Assembly (NCBI GenBank): GCA_001972305.1
Contig: BDDD01002944.1
Coordinates: forward strand, 62,001 to 126,000
Origin: Cephalotus follicularis
Taxonomy: Eukaryota > Streptophyta > Magnoliopsida > Oxalidales > Cephalotaceae
Direction of reading: 5' to 3'
DNA length: 64,000 bases
The translations under genes and the position numbers were made by a program. Under the pieces are notes generated by a model. That model ran no database searches, had not been told where the DNA came from, and saw only the letters and a list, made by a program, of their open reading frames with translations. Below, piece by piece: positions 1-14,837 of the stretch. How positions within the stretch are numbered: position 1 is the first letter of the stretch; every line of letters begins with the position of its first letter.

Positions 1-417
1 ATGACAATCACTTTCTCCAAATAAAAATTATTAAAATGTATGAATATAATGTAATAAAACGACAGAATTTTAGTTTTAATAAAAATATATAATTTTACTT
101 GTCCACATAAAAATAGTGAGTACATACAGGCATGACCAAAACTATGAGACTGAACAGCAGACAATAAACATGTCTTCGCAGCATTATAAGATACTTATAA
201 TGACGAGAGGTGGGGATCATTTTCCTCGTCATGTGTACGATGATTATAGCTCAACATGATGTGCATCTATACATGTATAATCATTTAGGGGCAAGTAACA
301 AGTCCATTCCTCTTCCCTCTTATCACTATGCCTACAAGGTTACATTCTACAAAATTTGATGAAGTGAATGAATTTAATGTGTATAAATTCAAATAAGAAG
401 ACCAACTATATCAGTTC
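1..417. other. 3' flank of the BRWD-type gene
   Basis: AT-rich sequence downstream of the minus-strand stop codon at 418-420. It probably holds the 3' UTR and poly(A) region of that gene. No other gene or repeat is recognised. Confidence 0.5.
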
Positions 418-3400
418 CTACAACTTTGACAATTTCCTTGTAAACCAATCTGATAGGTGCCTCATATTGGTCGATAACTGGGCATTTTTTGAAAAATAAG
501 TTTGGCCATTTGCCAGCATCACTGTAATGTCATGCTTTACAGCTTCCAAGTTCCGATAATAATTATTCTCTAACCTCGACCTGATCACATCAGGATACAA
601 TGGAACTGGAAACCTGCAACAAATTCATAGCGCCAAAGAATTTCATGGCCAGAGGATTTAATGTGTAACGACAGAAAAGCAGTAGGTAAAGATGGGTGTA
701 GGTGGAAGACGAAACTAAATGACACAGATACCTGTTGAAGAAATCCAACTTCTGAGCAGCCTCATTCAACTTCTGAATCCCATAATAGTCCTGCCAAAGT
801 TTAATTATGTATCAGAAACCTTGACGGGAAAAAAACAGTCTTATATGCTACTACTCCTGAACAATTATGCAAATTTGGTAAACACACCAAAGGAGGTTGT
901 GATAAAGATAACCTGATTTCTGCTCACCGACTGCTCTAATTTAGCGAAAGAAGACAGCAGCTTATCTCTAATCTCAATCTCGATATGGGGCGGCTCCCAT
1001 GGTATTTCAGGATCATGCAGTTCCCAAGGACTGTGTAGATGGTTTTCTGCAGGATCAGTCTTATACCGAACAATACACCTTTCCCAAGGACTATCAGGGA
1101 ACTCGTCAGATTTGGCCTCCAAAGATAGAATTCTACCCTCCCACCAACTACCACCTTCTTCATTCTCATTCCTCCACCATACCAGGCATTTATCTCTGTG
1201 GGTCCAATTTCTACTAATTGAGGCATCATACCGTGTCTTTTCGACAAGAAAATCGGGAAAGCTTACCAGTTCAGGGAGCGTCAAATTCAGTGCTTTACCA
1301 TAAACACCTGATGAAGCGTCTATAAATTTGAGTGTTAATTTACAGCAGCTGTCACCAGAACCTGGAAATGTCGTATAAACAATGTTCTCAATCTTGCAAG
1401 TTTCCACCGCTCTGATGTATCCCTTAATTAACCTCCAAGGACCTATTTCTGCCATGCAACTTGTTTCAACAAACTCTTGATGGCCCTGAAAATAAAGAAT
1501 TATAATCATACACTATGAAAATAGTGGTTACAGACATATCACTTAGACCGAAGATTATACAAAAAATGTAAGAGACTATTGAAGATTAATATAAGAATAT
1601 ACCTGTCTCAAATATACTACCACATCACCTAGTTGAGGAATGTATCGGTAACCCTCTTCATGCTCTGACAACATCAGCCATGACGGTTTTCTCATATCAT
1701 GATTTGGCTTTCTTCCAACCGAGAAACTTGGGTCATTGTCATACTCACCACCTCGCCTGTTTCTAACAGATCTTGGTCTCACTGCATTTTTTGAACTTGA
1801 AATCCATTTTTCAGATTGGGGTTTTGTGGAGTAATTTTCTGTAATCTTTGGCATCCCGACTGATTTATGACCCACTCTCACCTTAATGTCACGACTCAAG
1901 GCATTCAACTCACGTGAAGTAGCCTTCATTTTCAAGGATCTTGTTCTCCGAACTGCATCAGTAGCAGCCTCAGGGAAATCAATTCTTGAACCATGATATT
2001 TGACAGGGTCTAAAGTATCTTCTTCCATAACACCATCATAATCACCAAATTCAGTTCTGGCCTTATATGGTTTCCCCATTTCATGAACAATATCATTCAA
2101 ATTTCTACTTGCATCTGATTGCAGAGACTGCAGAGAACTTGATCTACCGGAACCTTTACCATTTTCAGGTGCTCCCAAAATTTGATTGCGATCCATGCAT
2201 GAAAGACTTTCGAGAGTTACACCACCTCCATCAGCCGGGTCATCCACTGCAGAGTTTGATTTTAGTTTGGAAGGACTTCTTGAGTTTTTCAAAATAGTTT
2301 TCGTCTTAAATCTAAATTTTGTTAGTTTGAGTGAAGAATTTTCCCTCATTTCATCAGAGTGGTTTGTGCCAGTAATTTCATTTATCTCTGATGAGTCATG
2401 TTTATAATGGTCAGATTCAGACCAATCTTTATCTTCCTTGAAGACATTTTCATTACAAGAAGCTGGGGAAGCATTGTCATTCAGTTGGTAGATGCCAGGA
2501 CAAGATGACAAAGTTAAAGATTTATGCGCCTCCTCAGGAACAAGGATGAGCTTGCTCATGTCAGCTGAATCTTGTAATGCGGTTCGCAAATGTTCCTTAT
2601 TCCTGCAAGATAATGCACCTCTGTACTTAGGATTTCTACATAAGGGGCAAAATAGTCTGAATTTGTTCAGAGGTTTAACATACCAATTGACATCAGTCCG
2701 GTTTTGCTTAAGTAAATCTGGACCCGCATTAATTTCAGCAGATGAATCAGCTGGCATCAAATCTCCCTGTCTTGAACGCTTGGATGTGCGGATTTTGACC
2801 TCTCCCCATCTGATATTGTTCTCCTTGTCACTTGCGGATTCACATGGATGATACTCAGCCTTTTCAGAATGCCTTCTGTCTGTGAAATTAATTCTGTCGT
2901 ACGTTCCAGAAAGTTCCACAATACTTGCATCTGCAGAAGATGATCCAGGATCTTTAGAGCCAATGCTAATTCTGTTTTCTTCAGTAATATCTTGATCTTC
3001 AGAAAATCGATGCCCTAAATCAGTCTGATTGTTACTTCCTGGTCTGGTGTCTTCTGAAGGCGCAAGCTTCATAGAGTCACGAAGAGAGAACTTTAAGACC
3101 AGTCTCTTCCTAATTCCAATGTTTGCTTGGGATTCAGGGAATTCACGTGGCTTAGCAAAACCATTAGGTTCAACTATTAAAGATTCTTCTTTTGTGCATA
3201 TCTGCTGCAGATTCTGCAAGTTTCTGTTTGCTTCACTGCTTTCGGCATCTGAATCTTGCAGCACTAATAGACTGTCTGATGTATCATCTTCCGAGTCATC
3301 TCCATCATCTCCATCTGTAGATGTTCCACTAATCGTAGAAAACATAGTTAGAGCATTGCGGGCAGCGACTCGCTGAGGTCTCAATGATTTCGCTTTGGAA

Positions 3401-6400
3401 GACTTCATCTTCAAAGCTATCCGTCTACTTCTCGATTTTTTAGCCTTCCTACTTCCAGATTTAGAGCCATCACGCTCATCTAAATTCCTCTTCTTGATAC
3501 GCCTCCCAGAAGAAGTCATTAACTCCACCTGAAAAACATTAAGATGGACTCCCATTAGGTACAAAATGAATGAAAGCTACCATAAGTCAAGCAACACCTA
3601 CTTTTTTTAGTTTTCTTCTCGATCTTCGAAAGCTATCATTTTCATTACGTTCTACCTCACTGTCTTCAGCAGTACATTCTGGATCACTGGAAGAGTTGAA
3701 ACATAAACTTCTCTGCCCACCTCCACTGGAACATTCGTCAGTAACATTATACTCTGAATCAGTGTCATCACTTATGACTTCATTTTCTGGTTCCCAGTAC
3801 ATGGCATCTATAAACTCGGGCAGTGGCTCAATCATTCTTTCCAAATCTGCCAAAGGAGGCATTTCATAATCCTGGCCTAAACTGATATCTAAGCCAACAG
3901 CAAATTTAATGGATGAAGGACGCCACTCAAGGCCCAGTGCACCAAGTCGACGTCGCTGATACACAGTCTGATAAGGTTCTGGATATGGAAGCATACCTAG
4001 AATTTTCCATCAAAAGAGAATGTGAGGAATTTGGTCATCTCAAGATTATAATTAAATTATTTACATAAGTAGGAGCCAGAAACATACTTGCATCACAAAG
4101 AGGATCTTGAAAGTTCCTTCGATGTGGCACAAGCTGTGACTCCTGCATTAATAACACTCAGGTCAACTTACAACAAGACTTAGATTGCAACGCACTCTTA
4201 AATAGATTTTAGTATTATTAACATGAAATTCATTGTACATAATTGAAATCATGAGTACCAACAAACCTGATCAAGTACATTCCCAAGGGTATCCCGAATA
4301 AGGGGGCGATAATCCCCAAGAAAGAACTGGCAGAGAAATTGCACACAAACAACCATTATCAACTTACTCCACAACAAATATTTAAATAAAAAAAGTAGAG
4401 AAATAGGAAAAAATAATATGGAGAGAATCAAACTGTATTTCCAAAATTTTATCGCACCTGATCATATTTGGCATCATTATGAGACTCACCCTGGCCTGTG
4501 TTGAGCAAATATATCTGGCCGACGTCATCTGAAAGTACAATTGATGTCCCATCCCTATAACAGAAAACATGTCTCATTGCAAGGTCAAAGCTATGTAACT
4601 TCAACAATGTGAGAGCATCTCTCCACAGGTAACAGAAAAAATAATATTTTTTATGCATACACAAATTGTGGCATCTGCGAATAATAATTCCACAAGATAG
4701 ATTACATCTCTGATGCACTAAACAAATATTAAAAAAATGGTCTGACAGACGATAAAGGCCAATGACATGGACATGAAGCTGTTTGTATAGGATGAGAAAA
4801 CTACGGAAAAAACATGAGACTGCACCCGTCTATGGGAGACAATCACTCAATGACCATCCTTAAAGGTCAATGAACTACTGGTCAAGTTCAGGCCACAGAA
4901 TTCCTCCACTAATCTAAGTTGGAACTAACCCAAATATATCAGAAAGAAAAATAGTTGAATGTAGGTAAAACAGGTGTGTATTTAAACTTGAACCATATTA
5001 ACTACTGTGACATATCCATCTCTCCAAAAGTTTATTTAGTATCCATACTCAGAATTGATCTTAGAGTGGTTGCTACTTTCATCAATGATAATAACAAAGT
5101 TAAACTCTCCCAAGATGATTGTATCACGACTAACAATATGTACAAACAAAGGGAAGGCTGAGAGAAATCACCATTAATTTGTACTAGATGTGGGATACCA
5201 ATCACGTATATTCAATTATATGATAGGCACAAATCATGCAAAACATGCTCTTCAAAGCATAAAGCCAGCACTTTATGAATGCCTAATATGAGGCATGGAC
5301 TACAAGGGAATTAAGCAATTTATATCAATATTAAGGTGTTAGCCTTGAGCTTGAGGCTTGAACTAGACCAATGGAAACAGATTCAGAATAGATGGAGAAA
5401 TTAGAGAATATGTTCTCACAGTTTACAAATAACCAGATAATGAACATTTTTCAAGTATAATAATGAAGGACATGGGGCATACCATACCTTTTAAAAAATG
5501 CCATAAAAATAAACAATTCGATGGAAATTGTACATTCAACTAAAGAAAGACATGCAGAAGATGAAATTTACAAAATACTATAGCTCACTTACGGAGAAAA
5601 CTTCCCATCAACCAACTTAAATCGTCCAATTTCATATATCCGAATAGGTGTTCCGTCCCATATCTAGAAATATAATATGCTAGATTAGTAATGGACAACA
5701 GACACTGCAAGGATGATATCATGACAATCAGGATGGGATTCTTCAAGCAGAAACTTACATCCCAGACTATTGTTCTTCCATCATACCCAGCACTCATAGC
5801 TATCCGAGGGTTAAAAGGATGAACATCCAAAACATAAGACTGTCAAGAATACGAAAATGATGCAGTGAGCCACTGAAACAAGATAAAAATCTAATTTTGT
5901 TGATGAACAACTAGGTGAAGCAGATTAGATCACCAAAGATGATTGCATGCCAACCAGAAAGAGAATAGATCTATTTCATGCCGTTAGTAGAAAAACACAG
6001 AATAGACATAACAGTGCCATAATTATAAAAATTTGCACAATATATAAAAGAAAAGATAGAACACTCACAGATGCAGTGTGGCCAGTCAGAGAATGTACTA
6101 AACTACCATCAACGGCATTCCAAACACATATTCTGCAATCTGTAATATAAAGACAAATCCTGAGCAAACATCTTTAAAGAAGCAACACAAGGCATTAGCG
6201 CATATACACACAAATATATATTTTGTTTCCGACATACGACTCCCTCTGTCCTAGGCAGTTTGTCCTACCACCTACCTTTGGAAGGCCTCAAAATGCTCAC
6301 ACTTGCAAATATTAGATAGGATGTGCATCAACTTTTTTGATTATGTTTATGATTATTATATTCAAGACTTGAGTCACTAGAAACAACTGAACTTTCTGAA

Positions 6401-9400
6401 TTAAACATTTTTAGAAAATATGTGCACAAACAAAAACTTCAGATAGAAGGAGCATAAAATTATAGGATGTCTAACATTTCCAAAAACTGGGTTTTGAATA
6501 ATAAGTTCAAAATTACAGGGATGCATTAACTGGGCCAACCTTGGTACCTAAATGAATAAACAGCTTAAGCATTTCTGTTTGGAGAATTTCTATTGACTGT
6601 TAAAAGTTTTAAGCATACACTATTGGCTTTTCACTGATATCAAGCAGATAACTGTCAGCAAATTGCACCAGCATTTAAAGCACAGGTTCAGGAGGATTAT
6701 TCAAGATATGCAATAGAAGATAATGAATTGAAAAAATCAATAATGCCCTCTACAAGACAATGACCGACCCAAGAGCCATAATAGAGCATAATATAAGCTT
6801 TCTTTTCTTCTGGCTCTGCACTTTCAGAGCCTTCCAAATTTCATCCTAAGACATATACAACTTATTTGTTAAGGTCATGTTGTTATCCTGATATTTTTCT
6901 TTGCATTGATGATTGTTAAAAATATGAATATTGAAGGCCTAGTTATTAGCTTAAAAGATGGCTTAAATATTTTGGTCATGCTAAAGAATGCCTCTAATAA
7001 TTATTATCCCAGGAGGGAGAATGCTAACTACAGAATCCAATCAAAATGTAATCTCTATGTGATTCTAGAATGTTTATGCATCAAGTGCACATAAAAAGAA
7101 AATAAATTTATCTATGGCAAAAATACAAGCCAGCTGTTCTTTTGATCACTGCACATAATTCTTAGCACAAAGATGCAAAATAGTTATGACATGTACAAAA
7201 ACGAGTCAGAAAAAATAAATAATAAATAAATAAGATGAAAAAAAATGAAGGTAGATATGACTGCATATAATGTACGGGAGTTGGTACCCTCTGAAGAAAA
7301 AATTAATAAAAGCGATGAGGCTCAAACAAAGCAGTTGTTGGGATAAGAAAAGGCCAGAATTGTCTAAAAGACATGAATCACGATGGCATAAGACTTACAA
7401 TAAGCGTCTGATTAATAGAAACATGAGTTCATGGAACCATCTTAAAAAGAGACCAGTTTAGTTAAGATGAAACCAGAACAAAATGAAATAAAATAAAAGT
7501 TGATACTAATGGTAACAACTCTACCCATAATTGCTGCAAGCACAAAGCGATTATCCAGGCTCCAGACAATCATATTAACACCTCGAGGAGTTGGAAGAAA
7601 CCTCTGGCGTGGGCCTCCTCGAGGAGGTTGAGGAGGTAGTGGGGGAGGTGGAACTTTTAGATGATATGCCCGTGTCCAACGTCCAATTTTTACCTAAAAC
7701 AGCAAAAGGATTATAACTGAGAGTATAGACAAATTCAATTGTGTATTAAATTCAATCACAGTACATAAAACTTAAGCAATTAAAAATCCAAATATCTCTG
7801 CTAAAAGAATTGTCAAAGAAGGGAAGATGTCTCCACCAAAACCATGGGACAGAATCTCTAAGAGACAACTGTTTGAAAAGAACTCACATGGGATCTACGT
7901 GATCTTGGAATCCATATAATTGCACTACCATCACGGGAACAAGTAACAATGTTGTCATGACAGAACCTGAGAACATTTCAGATTTAAGTAACAAATGAAA
8001 GGTATGCTAAGCTGATGAGATAAAAAGGTAAAAAGTATAGACTATAGACTCACCAGGAAGTCTTAATCCTTGGGACACTGTCCTCCTTTGAAGTGTCAGA
8101 CAACGAAGATCTCGAAGCCACAGCACAGCCACTGCAGAAGGAAGCAGCAAAGCTAATGCGAAATTCTATAGAAATAAATAATCCATAAACGAGGATTGAC
8201 TAACCTAAATTGAACATAATTCACATCATTCTCGTGACCAATTAATACATCCAATTCATGAACAGGTCTTTCCGAGTCCTCTGTATTAGATTTACAGGCG
8301 CTCCAAACCTGAAAGTATTTTGTCCTTTGTAAAATATCCAATAAATTTATAGCAATACAAACAAAAATATAGTAAAATACAGTAAAATGATAAATGAGTC
8401 ACAAGAAGTCATTTGAAATTTCATTTTAAACACACCCTTGCTAAAGTGTCAGAGCTACCAGTGACAAAAACAGTTCCATTGGCATTGTAAGCACAACATA
8501 AGATTTGACGGATCTGTAGACTATTACTTGAGGAGGGACCATTATTAGATGGACCATTGGTCTTACCTGCAGAAACATCTCAAATAATAAAAAAAGTTCA
8601 TTATCACCAGGATACTATTTAAAAATAAAAATAATAATAATAATAATAATAATAATACACAGTGTCTAACCAGTGACAGTTTCTGAAGGCTTTGGCAGGT
8701 AAATTCGTGGACTAACATTGGAATATCTAGCATCCCAAATTCGACAAGTTCCATCATCCGATGACCTACAAATGTCACCAGAGTAATTACAAATGGTAAA
8801 TGGAATTCAGAAAAATAACCCCCCTCCCCCCACCCCAAAAATCAAGGTGAATGGATTATAGAATTGTTTGCATCATAAATCTGCAAGAGAAAGATTCTTT
8901 AAAGTCAGAAGGAGCATCGAATGGTAAAATATTTCAGTATGTGAACGAGGGTTCTTATTTGTCAGCTGAGAGGGATGTAGAAATGATGTGGATGATAGGA
9001 GGAGGGATATTGAAGGAACAAGTGATGAGGGAGGGAACTCTTTGCCTATTGAAATATATTGTGTGCTAGCTCAAAAAGCACCAGAGGACCCTAAGGCCCT
9101 TTTCTTATAGAAGTGACAGAACCTAAGGCAAAGCTTACATTTGAGATCAACCACATGTTATGGGTGTATCTAACCATTAGAAAAATGTCACAAGACATGT
9201 GTCCTAGCCTCCAAAAAGACGTGTCTTATTTTCCCTCATCCCTCTTCCCTGGCTGTAGATTATCATTGGCAGTGGCCTCATTAGGCATGCTACTCATGCA
9301 ATAACATGATCACAGGAGATGGGTTCCTTCAACTAAGATCATAACCTCCAGAAAACCCCATGCGACATGATATACATGTACCATGTGGTGTCTACATGGC

Positions 9401-12400
9401 ATGTGTGGAATTTAAGGTGTCAACTATATGATACTCACACGATGTCAGGTTTCAACAGCAGATCAACTAGAAAAAGAAGAGCTTAACAGAGAAAAATAAA
9501 TCTGAAAATAGAGCTTACGATAAAAGCTGGTAAATAGAGCTAGGCCTGGGACTAAATGCAATGGCAGTAACAGCTCCAGTATGCCCCCGCAAAACCGATA
9601 TTGGTAACCCATCTGGCAAGCGCCACTGCAATGGATCAAAAATAACCATACAGTTGTCAAAAGAAAATAGAAAACACAGTGCACTTAAATGTTTTAAAGT
9701 AAACTTACAACTCGAATGACAAAATCATTTGATGCAGATGCGACCAGAGCATTGTTTGAACTTACAGCCAAGTCAGTTATGTCACCCTTCAGTTGATTAA
9801 ATGAGAAGAGTAACATGAGTTAAATAGGAAAAACGTCTTTAACACAACATGTATCATACAAAGTATAGACAATAGGAACTCACTTCATGTCCACGGCAGC
9901 TAACCAAGCAAAATGCAGTTTCCATTGACCAAATTTTTACCAAACGATCATCCGAACCAGTTATAACATATCTCCCTGAGCGATCAAATATGGCTACAGA
10001 AAGAAAAAAAATTATTACTTCAAAATCCATCAACTGTCATATTAGTTCTAAAAAATGGCACTGTGGCAACACAAAGCCAATAAAACAGCAAGAAAATGGA
10101 AACCGTAAAGAGACAAAGATGCAACAATATTCCTTGAATAATACAGATAGGTGCAAGTACAATTTGAATAAAATATCAAATTGAAATCCAAGTCTTTAAT
10201 TACAGGAACACCTAGTTCTCATGAAGTTTTATGAGTATTATAGCAAAAAGCACCAAGTTAACTCGTATAAAAATTCAAAAAAAAAAAAAATACTAACACT
10301 AGCAATTGGCAATTCTATTTTCCCAATTTGGTGACACCAATTAAACTATTATTACGATGAATTCTCTCTCAACCTTCTCTTCTTCTTGTCACCAATTAGG
10401 TTTTGAGCAAGTTGGAGCATTAAGTTTATGAATAAAACAAATGTAGAATGCCCAAACAATACATATCGGTGCCTATTTGGTTCTGATTACACAAACTTTT
10501 TGGAGTACCTCCTTAGCCTATTTAGATTGTGCACAATGACAATCATTATTAACTCATTGCTTCCAGACTTCTCTAGATTGTTAGGCACTTCTTTCTCTTT
10601 GGAAGGTTTCAGAGCCCAAGAAATAGGGTAGAGGATTATATGTACAAGGAAAATAACTGAACTGAAAGCATGTCCATAAAGAGCTACGGGTGCTTTATGA
10701 GTATCATCAACTAATATGAAGTTATCAGAAAAACAAATATTAATTACAAGCTATTGGGAAGAAGAACAATACCACAATAGACAGCCTCACGGTGACCCCT
10801 TAGCTTCTTTATATTCTGCATCTTTTGCACCATTGTTGATGGTTTTGCAATAGCATAACAAGCAGAGCGGATGGATGGAGCCCGATGATGTTTCGCAAAA
10901 CCCCCTCCAATTTCCCTCAAAGTCAGCCCATGCACTTGATCAACCTGCATGTGAGGCCAACGCACATAAGATGGCACACTCTTAACTGGCTGATATTCTA
11001 CACTCCTATCACCTGCAATAACAGGAAGGCAAAACCTCAGGAAAAGAAAAATAGAAAGTACAAACATCTAATGGACTTTATAAAAAACTAATCAAGATGT
11101 ACTCCTAACATCCATTCAAAGGCATTAGGGCACCGTCATTACCCATACCACATCCCATTGAGCTGGAAAAGAAAGCCCTCTTAAGGAACCCATGGGGTCA
11201 ACGGAGAGGTTGGTAGTTTAAGGACAGTTATTTTTATCCAGTGCAGGCAAGCAGCTGCAGAGGCTTAAAATCATACAATAATAAATAAATAAATAATAGA
11301 GTACCAAATATTTGAAATCTCATGAAAAAACAAGCAGATGAACCCTACCAAGAAGCATCGTCCAAACAATAAATTCTTTGATCAAATTGTTAAATTTATT
11401 GCAAAAAGATTCACATGAGATTAAAGCAAATTACTTTGATAAAGTGAAAAGGAACCATATCCGAGTAATGTTGGAACATCAGCAGCATTTAGAGCATTTC
11501 CTCCAACCTTGCCATGCAATGGAGATTCTGTATGCAATAGCAGTTGCTTCAGAAGCTTTACTAGGTGATCATTCTCGACGTGAGAATACCTGATGGTTAT
11601 CAAAATGGAAAAACGGTAACTTCAATTTGCATCAAAGTAGAATAGTATATAACAGACCCGAGACTGAATAAGGAAAACATCAAACATCAGATAAATCCTT
11701 TCGTGCGAATAAATCTTTATTGGCACATTCTGAAATTAGATAGATTTCACTTCAAGTTTGGCCTTAACAATAGCAACCTTCCTGTATTTACTTGATACAA
11801 CGAATTTGAGTTATAAAAATAAATAATGCACATGCTCACTTATCAAGTTTGAGAAAAAACTTAAACCCATTCGTAAGTGAGCCCGTGGTGTGGAGAATGC
11901 CAATGTTTAGGACTATCTGATTATTTTAAGAAATGCTATTTCCAAATTTTTCGACTTTTTCATGAAAAGGAGTAAAAGTGTATAATGAATGTGATTTGAA
12001 ATTTGACATAAATGATACTCAACTATGCCTCTATCTCAATCTGTTTGGGATTGGCTACATGACTCCATTTTCTCCATTCCACCCTATCCAAAGCCTTTTT
12101 TTTTCTACGATTTCTTTAGAGAGAAAATCCGCACCTACTAGAACCACCAATGCGAGTTTTGGCCTACCTTTACACTTTCCACTGGAATGTAATCTCTTTT
12201 TCTCACCAATGCATCAATTGGTCCTACTTTAAACATGCCCAAACTACCCCAAGTTGTCTAGTATATTAACAGCTCTACCTTCTTATGAACAAATAGTTTC
12301 TTATTCTGTCTTGAGATATATTACCATACATTCATTTTAATATCTTCTTTTTTTTTTAATTCAGTGGGTGACGAGTTACACTATAGGGGCAACCCTCCCT

Positions 12401-12962
12401 TCCCAAGTCCCCTTAATCTAGGTGTTGGTGGAGCTCTAATATAGAATTGAACCCAGAGCTGGTGTCCCACTACCAAAGTCCTTACAACTTAAGCTTAGTG
12501 ACACCCCATCCATCTTAACGTCCTCATTTTAGCTACAGTGTAAATATGACACTACTTCTAAGCTTCTTACATGACCAAAAAAAGTGAAAAAACAAGCACT
12601 GAATACCTCTCCACAAGTTTATTATAACTTAATGGGAAAGAGATGCCATCATCATCATCATTTTCACTATGCAAGCCACTCCTGGAAGACCAAGCATGAT
12701 ATCTTCTAGGTAGAAGCCGATGCTCTAAAAGCTCATTCTTGAATTGTTCGAAAGTCCTTTGGCAAGGCCCAGCAGACAGAAAGTGCAAGATCAAAAAGTA
12801 AACCTCTCGAAGGTCTATGTCTAAATCAGTTTCAACCTTATGACCTGTAACTCTATCTTGCTGCTCAAACTGAGCCTTCTCCTGCACCACCGCACTTGAA
12901 AAATTCAAGGTTGCCTCAATATGAGAAGATGCACCACCAGAGATTGTACACTTCCGATCCAT
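418..12962 (-). CDS. BRWD/PHIP-type WD40-repeat and bromodomain protein
   Basis: Spliced gene with 23 coding exons: 12962-12607, 11589-11435, 11012-10773, 9993-9884, 9786-9710, 9625-9519, 8765-8671, 8566-8436, 8308-8205, 8131-8054, 7966-7888, 7693-7525, 6139-6069, 5839-5759, 5663-5593, 4554-4458, 4326-4267, 4142-4088, 3996-3598, 3528-1603, 1485-913, 790-732 and 613-418. They sum to 5289 nt, 1762 residues plus stop. An N-terminal helical domain (about residues 47-95) precedes roughly eight WD40 repeats (about 240-690, with GHxxxV and IWD/VW ends). Then come an acidic, Ser/Lys-rich linker with a 1926-nt exon, a CryptoTudor-like region near 1460-1680 (YIPQLGDVVVYLRQ) and a short bromodomain-like C-terminus (DVIRSRLENNYYRNL). 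Family members read chromatin and can act as CUL4-DDB1 substrate receptors; that role here is inferred. Arabidopsis homologues from memory are AT2G47410 and AT5G49430. All introns are GT-AG. A non-coding leader exon near 16,650-16,850 is possible. Confidence 0.93.
8626..8657. repeat. AAT microsatellite
   Basis: A run of about ten AAT units in an intron of the BRWD-type gene, between the exons at 8436-8566 and 8671-8765. Confidence 0.85.
12005..12112 (-). repeat. Au-like SINE 3' fragment
   Basis: On the minus strand it reads 'aatggagaaaatgg...catgtagccaatcccaaac...aggcatagttgag'. This parallels the copies at 22290-22416 and 28926-29012, which share the 'gagaaagaggat...tagccga...gggatt...catagttgtt' tail. 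It lies in intron 1 of the BRWD-type gene. No 5' promoter portion is attached, so the copy is truncated. Confidence 0.6.
12357..12520 (-). repeat. tRNA-derived SINE head, probable
   Basis: Read on the minus strand, this has a B-box-like GGGTTCAATTC (complement of 12444-12454) about 30 nt downstream of an A-box-like 'taagttgtaagg' (complement of about 12481-12493). That is the arrangement of a Pol III internal promoter in tRNA-derived SINEs. It lies in intron 1 of the BRWD-type gene. Family and exact ends were not determined. Confidence 0.45.
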
Positions 12963-13289
12963 GATTCTAGTAAAACCTGAGAAAAAGAAGGAAAAAAAAC
13001 ATTTATCAAATATTGAACATCAAAAGCAAGACGATCAATTTTACGTACCACACAGTGAAGCAGCTCTGTTTATACTCTGAATATTACATCATAATCATGG
13101 AATACAACAATCAACACAATAATGGCATACATTTTCATTTATTGACTAAAGTCTGTCTTTAAATTGCAATTATCATCCATGTTGAGATGAAAAACTTTTT
13201 TTCACAAAATAGAATTAGAGGACCTAGCGGAGTGTCTGTCTGTTGGTTTGTGTATATATATTTTTATATATACTGGTTATTTTTGACAT

Positions 13290-13830
13290 AGATAGCATAG
13301 TTTTCATACTTAATATTTATGTTTTACAAATTCAATCATTAGATTTGATGTTCTACTTATATAAATCATATATGTTATATATGTTAATTTTCAAGTCAAT
13401 TGGATAGCTCTAGATCATTCATGGAATAAGTTATTGTTTTATTGTAAATGAGAAAATTATATAGCTGGTGAAATTTTTAACCATTGATGAAATAGTTGAG
13501 ATATTCAATAAATTTAAAAAATTGACATACAAGATCTATACATGTAAAATATCTAATCCAGCAATTAGATTTATGAAATAATTTATAGGTTCGGTAATTA
13601 AGGTGACATGGTACAGAAGTTATGTTTTACGTCAAGAGTACTCACTATATATGAGCACGAACGCATAAATCTAATATACTTGGCATAGCATACTACTAAT
13701 ATGCTATATCACCCTATATCAAACCTATGTTTTATATCTTACACATTGAACCCTTAAATTTGATGGTTTATCAATATAGATCAATTTTCAAGTCAATGCA
13801 TTTTATTGAACAAGTGGTCCAACCATGAAC
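13290..13830. repeat. Imperfect direct repeat, unclassified
   Basis: Two segments, around 13,310-13,430 and 13,720-13,810, share the order 'tatgttttac/ata...attcaa/gaaccc...ttagatttgatg...aattttcaagtcaat'. The spacing suggests a diverged dispersed element with an internal duplication. No terminal repeats or coding sequence were recognised. Confidence 0.35.
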
Positions 13831-14784
13831 CATATATGTATTATATGATCTGCAAATAAAGCTAGAAATTGCTTGAATATATAAAATGCAGCCCACTTCA
13901 GTTTACTTTGTTGGATCCGGTTTCATCCCGGACCACTAATTGGATCGATGAAGGATATCCCCTTTTTGGCTCACTCTTGGCACCTTTATTAAGTAAACTT
14001 CCTAAAGAAAGAAGAGAAGCTCTCAAGAAGCAACTTTCCCTGGTCACTTTGAACCATTCTCAAGCAATAAAAGCAAAACGGCCTGAAATTTCCATTAAAT
14101 AAATAATGTTTTTAGGCTATCCGTGGAGCTGGGTCCAAGCAAGATCGAATTTGAGTGTTCATAGGTGTTTGAAAAATTGGGAAAGAAGAAGCACAGAAAT
14201 GTAAACCAAGAATAGTCCAACTTCATCTAAATAAATTTGTGCCAAAGATGTGGTTTTGAGAAAATTATATTAGTTAGAAAGGAGAACTCCATGAAATTAA
14301 TAAATACAACCCTTAATAATAAAAAGGACTTAAAAATTACTAAATTCAACTACACCTTATTCAATTTTCAAAACCAAACCCCACTAGTTTCTCAATCAGT
14401 CATATAAATCTATAAAAGACTAATGTAACTTTTAGTTTAGTTGGGCAACTACATAATTTTTATTGAAATTTCAACATTTTGAAGAAACAATATTCTTCAT
14501 AACTTAAGTGGCGGAAATGAATTTTCATGAAAATGTTTAATGTGTAGAACTAACTCTAATATTTTTAAGAAAAAAATTCAGTTACTTGACCCCAAGTGCC
14601 ATCCACGTGGATAGAGGAGAAGTACTATAAATACATAAATAAAAGAGGACATAAAGGATTCAGGAAAATGTTCCAGCCAAAATTATTGAGTCTTTACCAG
14701 CTTTTAAAACTGGATACTTTAGCCTAAAAAAGTGTCCAATTGGGGTCTACGGGGACTAGTGTGTGTGTGCGCGAGCGCGCACGC

Positions 14785-14786
<2 letters not shown>

Positions 14787-14835
<49 letters not shown>
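14787..14835. repeat. GA dinucleotide microsatellite
   Basis: About 24 GA units, preceded by an alternating GT/GC tract. Confidence 0.95.

Positions 14836-14837
<2 letters not shown>

Noticed and set aside
719-916. Plus-strand frame at the start of the window
   Set aside because: It overlaps minus-strand BRWD exons whose splicing and protein similarity are clear.
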